DNA of 14,272 nucleotides, taken from the NCBI GenBank assembly GCA_003505715.1, contig DNXU01000050.1, positions 1 through 14,272 on the forward strand, given 5' to 3'. The stretch comes from Cyanobacteria bacterium UBA8803. GTDB lineage: Bacteria; Cyanobacteriota; Cyanobacteriia; Cyanobacteriales; Coleofasciculaceae. Position numbers and translations under genes: made by a program. The stretch's first letter is position 1. Each line of letters begins with the position of its first letter. Positions 14,161-14,272 of the stretch are shown here, one piece after another. The notes beneath the pieces were generated by a model, which saw only the letters and a program-made list of their open reading frames with translations, did no database searches and had not been told where the DNA came from.

Positions 14161-14272
14161 TTGAAAGACCTGAAAAAATCTAGCAAGCAATTTCCCACCG
14201 ACCTCAACGCGTTAGACCCAGTTTTGTCATGGTTCGATCAGCTTCACCAACCATCTATTCCCACAATAGTCT
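14161..14272 (+). CDS. Probable RsbW-type anti-sigma serine kinase, 5' end only
   Basis: A plus-strand frame runs open to the window end and encodes 37 residues, including FPTDLNALDPVLSWFDQLHQ. This resembles the N-terminus of the cyanobacterial ATP-binding anti-sigma regulatory proteins (HATPase_c, RsbW-like), where a TDLxALxxVLxWFxQ stretch precedes the QLALAEGFTNAVRHAH helix; that later part lies outside the window. There is no in-frame ATG. TTG at 14161 is the best start, with AAGG ten bases upstream and an in-frame TGA at 14116. It is divergent from the receiver-phosphatase and near the STAS gene, so it would complete a partner-switching set. The identification rests on a short segment and context. 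Confidence 0.5.
   Translation, partial: MKDLKKSSKQFPTDLNALDPVLSWFDQLHQPSIPTIV

Noticed and set aside
13938..14207. 89-codon minus-strand open frame before the phosphatase gene
   Set aside because: It lies opposite the more convincing kinase-like frame and has no family-like sequence.

Overview
The window is a stretch of cyanobacterial chromosome, probably from a filamentous or otherwise large-genome species. Evidence for this: six perfect HIP1 octamers (GCGATCGC at 1736, 5262, 6129, 6209, 9363 and 9754), several tracts of heptameric short tandem repeats of the type common in filamentous cyanobacteria, a CrtO-type beta-carotene ketolase, and core genes recA and xseA that look cyanobacterial. 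No insertion sequence, tRNA, rRNA or CRISPR array was recognised.

Layout. (1) 1-2604: recA (-) and xseA (+) are divergent. A consensus-like promoter and a good match to the cyanobacterial LexA box lie before xseA. (2) 2697-8055, all on the minus strand: two paralogous cassettes, each reading protoglobin -> Roadblock/LC7 protein -> P-loop NTPase. In the left cassette the third gene is a small MglA/CvnD-type GTPase. In the right cassette it is a STAND (NB-ARC) ATPase with TPRs and a C-terminal membrane anchor. The two globins are about 72% identical and the two Roadblock proteins about 89%. Parts of the upstream non-coding DNA are also conserved between cassettes. (3) 8856-11732, minus strand: crtO followed by a saccharopine-dehydrogenase-like oxidoreductase, separated by a strong 15-bp hairpin. 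(4) 12213-14272: a partner-switching group made of a STAS anti-sigma-factor antagonist (+), a response regulator fused to a SpoIIE/RsbU-type PP2C phosphatase (-), and the start of what appears to be an RsbW-type kinase (+), cut off by the window end.

The most interesting part is region 2. A haem-globin gas or redox sensor is followed in both copies by a near-invariant Roadblock protein, while the downstream switch NTPase differs. By analogy with Streptomyces conservons (sensor kinase, Roadblock protein, DUF742 protein, CvnD GTPase), I infer a signalling system in which the kinase sensor is replaced by a protoglobin and two different NTPases act as outputs. The role is inferred from sequence and gene order only.

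Most long intergenic stretches contain inverted repeats or heptamer arrays. Several long ORFs start upstream of the likely true start (xseA, the left Roadblock gene, the NB-ARC gene, the oxidoreductase, crtO, the right globin), and the starts given here are corrected with reasons.
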